Positions 4,926-6,406 of a stretch of 6,406 nucleotides of DNA are shown here, piece after piece. The notes beneath the pieces are model-generated. The model worked only from the letters and a program-made list of their open reading frames with translations, was not told the origin of the DNA and searched no databases. Source of the DNA: AM-2324 sp042091035 (GTDB lineage Bacteria; Bacteroidota; Bacteroidia; Chitinophagales; Saprospiraceae). The DNA is taken from the NCBI GenBank assembly GCA_042091035.1, contig JBELIG010000191.1:1-6406 (forward strand), written 5' to 3'. How positions within the stretch are numbered: the stretch's first letter is position 1; every line of letters starts with the position of its first letter. A program made the position numbers and the translations under genes.

Positions 4926-6406
4926 ATGATTACTGCTTCTAATATCTTAGTTAAGTACGGTGACCGTACACTTTTGAATGAGGTTAACTTAGTTGTTAAT
5001 GTAAAGGATAAGATTGGTTTAGTTGGCCGCAATGGTGCTGGAAAGTCCACCATGCTTAAGATCTTGTCTTCTACAATCTCTCCAACTTCAGGTAAAGTTG
5101 CTTTGCCATCAAATGCAACGATGTCTTATTTGCATCAAGACATTAATATTCCATTGGGTAAGACTATTATGGAAGAAGCGCTTACAGCATTTGAACGTTT
5201 TCATAAGATGGAGGCCGAACTTGCTGAGCTTGACAAGCAAATCCAAACAAGGACAGATTATGAATCAGACTCCTATATGGATCTTATTCAGGCGTTCACA
5301 GATCTTACCGACCAGATACAGGTTATGGGAGGCGACTCCATCGAGGCAGAGACGGAGAAGATACTTAAAGGCCTTGGATTTAAGCAGAAAGATTTTAATC
5401 GTCAGATTGGGGAGTTTAGTGGCGGATGGCAAATGCGAGTTGAACTAGCAAAAATGCTTTTGGTCAAGCCTGATTATCTTTTACTGGATGAGCCGACAAA
5501 CCATCTAGATATAGAATCTATAGTCTGGTTAGAGAAATTCTTAAAGAACTATCACAAAGCAGTAATTGTAATCTCGCACGATAAACAGTTTCTTGATAAT
5601 GTAACGAATAGAACCGTAGAGATTTCTATGGGGAATGTATATGACTACAAAGCGCCGTATACCCAATATTTAGCGCTGAGGTTGGATCGAAGAGAAAAAA
5701 TGCAATCAGCTTATGAGAACCAGCAAAAGGTAATTGCTCAAAAGGAAAGAACCATTAATCGATTTATGGCTAAGGCCAATAAGACAAAAATGGCTCAATC
5801 CATGAAAAAGCAATTAGATAAAATGGATAAGATCGAATTAGACGTTGAGGATACTTCAGCAATGAATCTGAGGTTTCCCCCAGCTAGTCGATCTGGACAA
5901 ATTGTTGTAGATGCCTTGGCTGTCTCAAAGACATATAAAGATTTACAAGTTTTAAGATCCGTAGATTTTAGAATTGAACGTGGAGAGCGTGTTGCTTTTG
6001 TGGGACAAAATGGTCAAGGTAAAACCACTTTAGCAAAGATGTTAATCAACGATATTACTGCAAGTGCTGGCGATATTAAATTAGGCCATAATGTAGAAGT
6101 AGGATATTATGCACAGAATCAATCTGAATCTCTTGATTCAAGTATTACACTCCTTGAGACTATGGAAATGGGCTGTCCTCCAGAAAAGAGAACTCAATTA
6201 AGAAATATTCTTGGTGCTTTTATGTTTTCTGGGGAAGATGCAGACAAGAAAGTCTCCGTTCTTTCCGGTGGAGAACGTGCTCGTTTGGCCTTGGCATGTA
6301 TGTTGCTTCGATCGTTCAATTTGTTGTTATTGGATGAACCTACGAACCACTTGGATATCCAATCTAAAGAAGTATTAAAAAAGGCCTTGATGGCTTACGA
6401 TGGTGC
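4926..6406 (+). CDS. ABC-F family ATPase, ribosome-associated translation factor (C-terminus outside window)
   Basis: The frame is open from the ATG at 4926 to the right edge, giving 493 codons; ABC-F proteins of this type are usually about 630-650 residues. There are two ABC cassettes and no transmembrane segment, so it is not a transporter. Cassette 1 has Walker A G34-R-N-G-A-G-K-S-T, signature S165-G-G-W-Q, Walker B with D-E-P-T-N-H-L-D (188-195) and switch H218. An arm insertion lies at about 82-145. The charged linker at about 255-315 (R-F-M-A-K-A-N-K) corresponds to the element that contacts P-site tRNA in this family. Cassette 2 has Walker A G360-Q-N-G-Q-G-K-T-T, signature S447-G-G-E-R and Walker B with D-E-P-T-N-H-L-D (470-477). 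Family members bind the ribosomal E site and relieve stalled or drug-inhibited translation. The closest look is to the YheS/YdiF/Uup-like housekeeping group, but a resistance role cannot be excluded. Any C-terminal extension lies beyond the edge. Confidence 0.95.
   Translation, partial: MITASNILVKYGDRTLLNEVNLVVNVKDKIGLVGRNGAGKSTMLKILSSTISPTSGKVALPSNATMSYLHQDINIPLGKTIMEEALTAFERFHKMEAELAELDKQIQTRTDYESDSYMDLIQAFTDLTDQIQVMGGDSIEAETEKILKGLGFKQKDFNRQIGEFSGGWQMRVELAKMLLVKPDYLLLDEPTNHLDIESIVWLEKFLKNYHKAVIVISHDKQFLDNVTNRTVEISMGNVYDYKAPYTQYLALRLDRREKMQSAYENQQKVIAQKERTINRFMAKANKTKMAQSMKKQLDKMDKIELDVEDTSAMNLRFPPASRSGQIVVDALAVSKTYKDLQVLRSVDFRIERGERVAFVGQNGQGKTTLAKMLINDITASAGDIKLGHNVEVGYYAQNQSESLDSSITLLETMEMGCPPEKRTQLRNILGAFMFSGEDADKKVSVLSGGERARLALACMLLRSFNLLLLDEPTNHLDIQSKEVLKKALMAYDG

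Noticed and set aside
5023..5448. Open frame of 141 codons on the plus strand
   Set aside because: It lies wholly inside the ABC-F gene in another frame and has no recognisable domain; the ABC-F frame carries all the conserved motifs.

Overview
The window looks like chromosomal DNA from a member of the Bacteroidota. It is AT-rich, and two intergenic sites match the Bacteroidota -7 promoter motif TAnnTTTG. Shine-Dalgarno sequences are weak or absent. One gene encodes a membrane-spanning AraC-type regulator, a kind of protein typical of this phylum. Genus and species cannot be read from the sequence. I see no RNA gene, mobile element, CRISPR array or sign of recent transfer.

Layout, left to right: (1) the 5' part of a minus-strand gene for a helical, internally duplicated protein of unknown function, which leaves the window on the left (1-695); (2) a 231-bp divergent intergenic region with a candidate promoter and tandem TTAA-type hexamers; (3) a plus-strand two-gene operon encoding an OmpR/PhoB-family response regulator (927-1604) and a PhoR-like histidine kinase (1604-2665), with stop and start codons overlapping by one base; (4) a 283-bp convergent intergenic region with a hairpin just after the kinase and a perfect 48-bp palindrome that probably ends transcription from both sides; (5) a minus-strand gene (2949-4808) for a membrane-bound one-component regulator with a signal peptide, two tandem CBM48/AMPK-like beta-sandwich domains, seven transmembrane helices and a cytoplasmic AraC DNA-binding domain; (6) a 117-bp divergent promoter region; (7) the first 493 codons of a plus-strand ABC-F translation ATPase, which leaves the window on the right (4926-6406).

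The genes do not form one pathway. The firm functional link is the response regulator/kinase operon, which should act as a cognate pair. The most interesting gene is the 7TM-AraC protein. Its architecture suggests that a ligand, possibly an alpha-glucan or related sugar, is detected outside the membrane and the signal passes directly to a tethered DNA-binding domain without a phosphorelay. Two genes reach the window edges and so are incomplete here: the left-hand unknown protein and the ABC-F ATPase.
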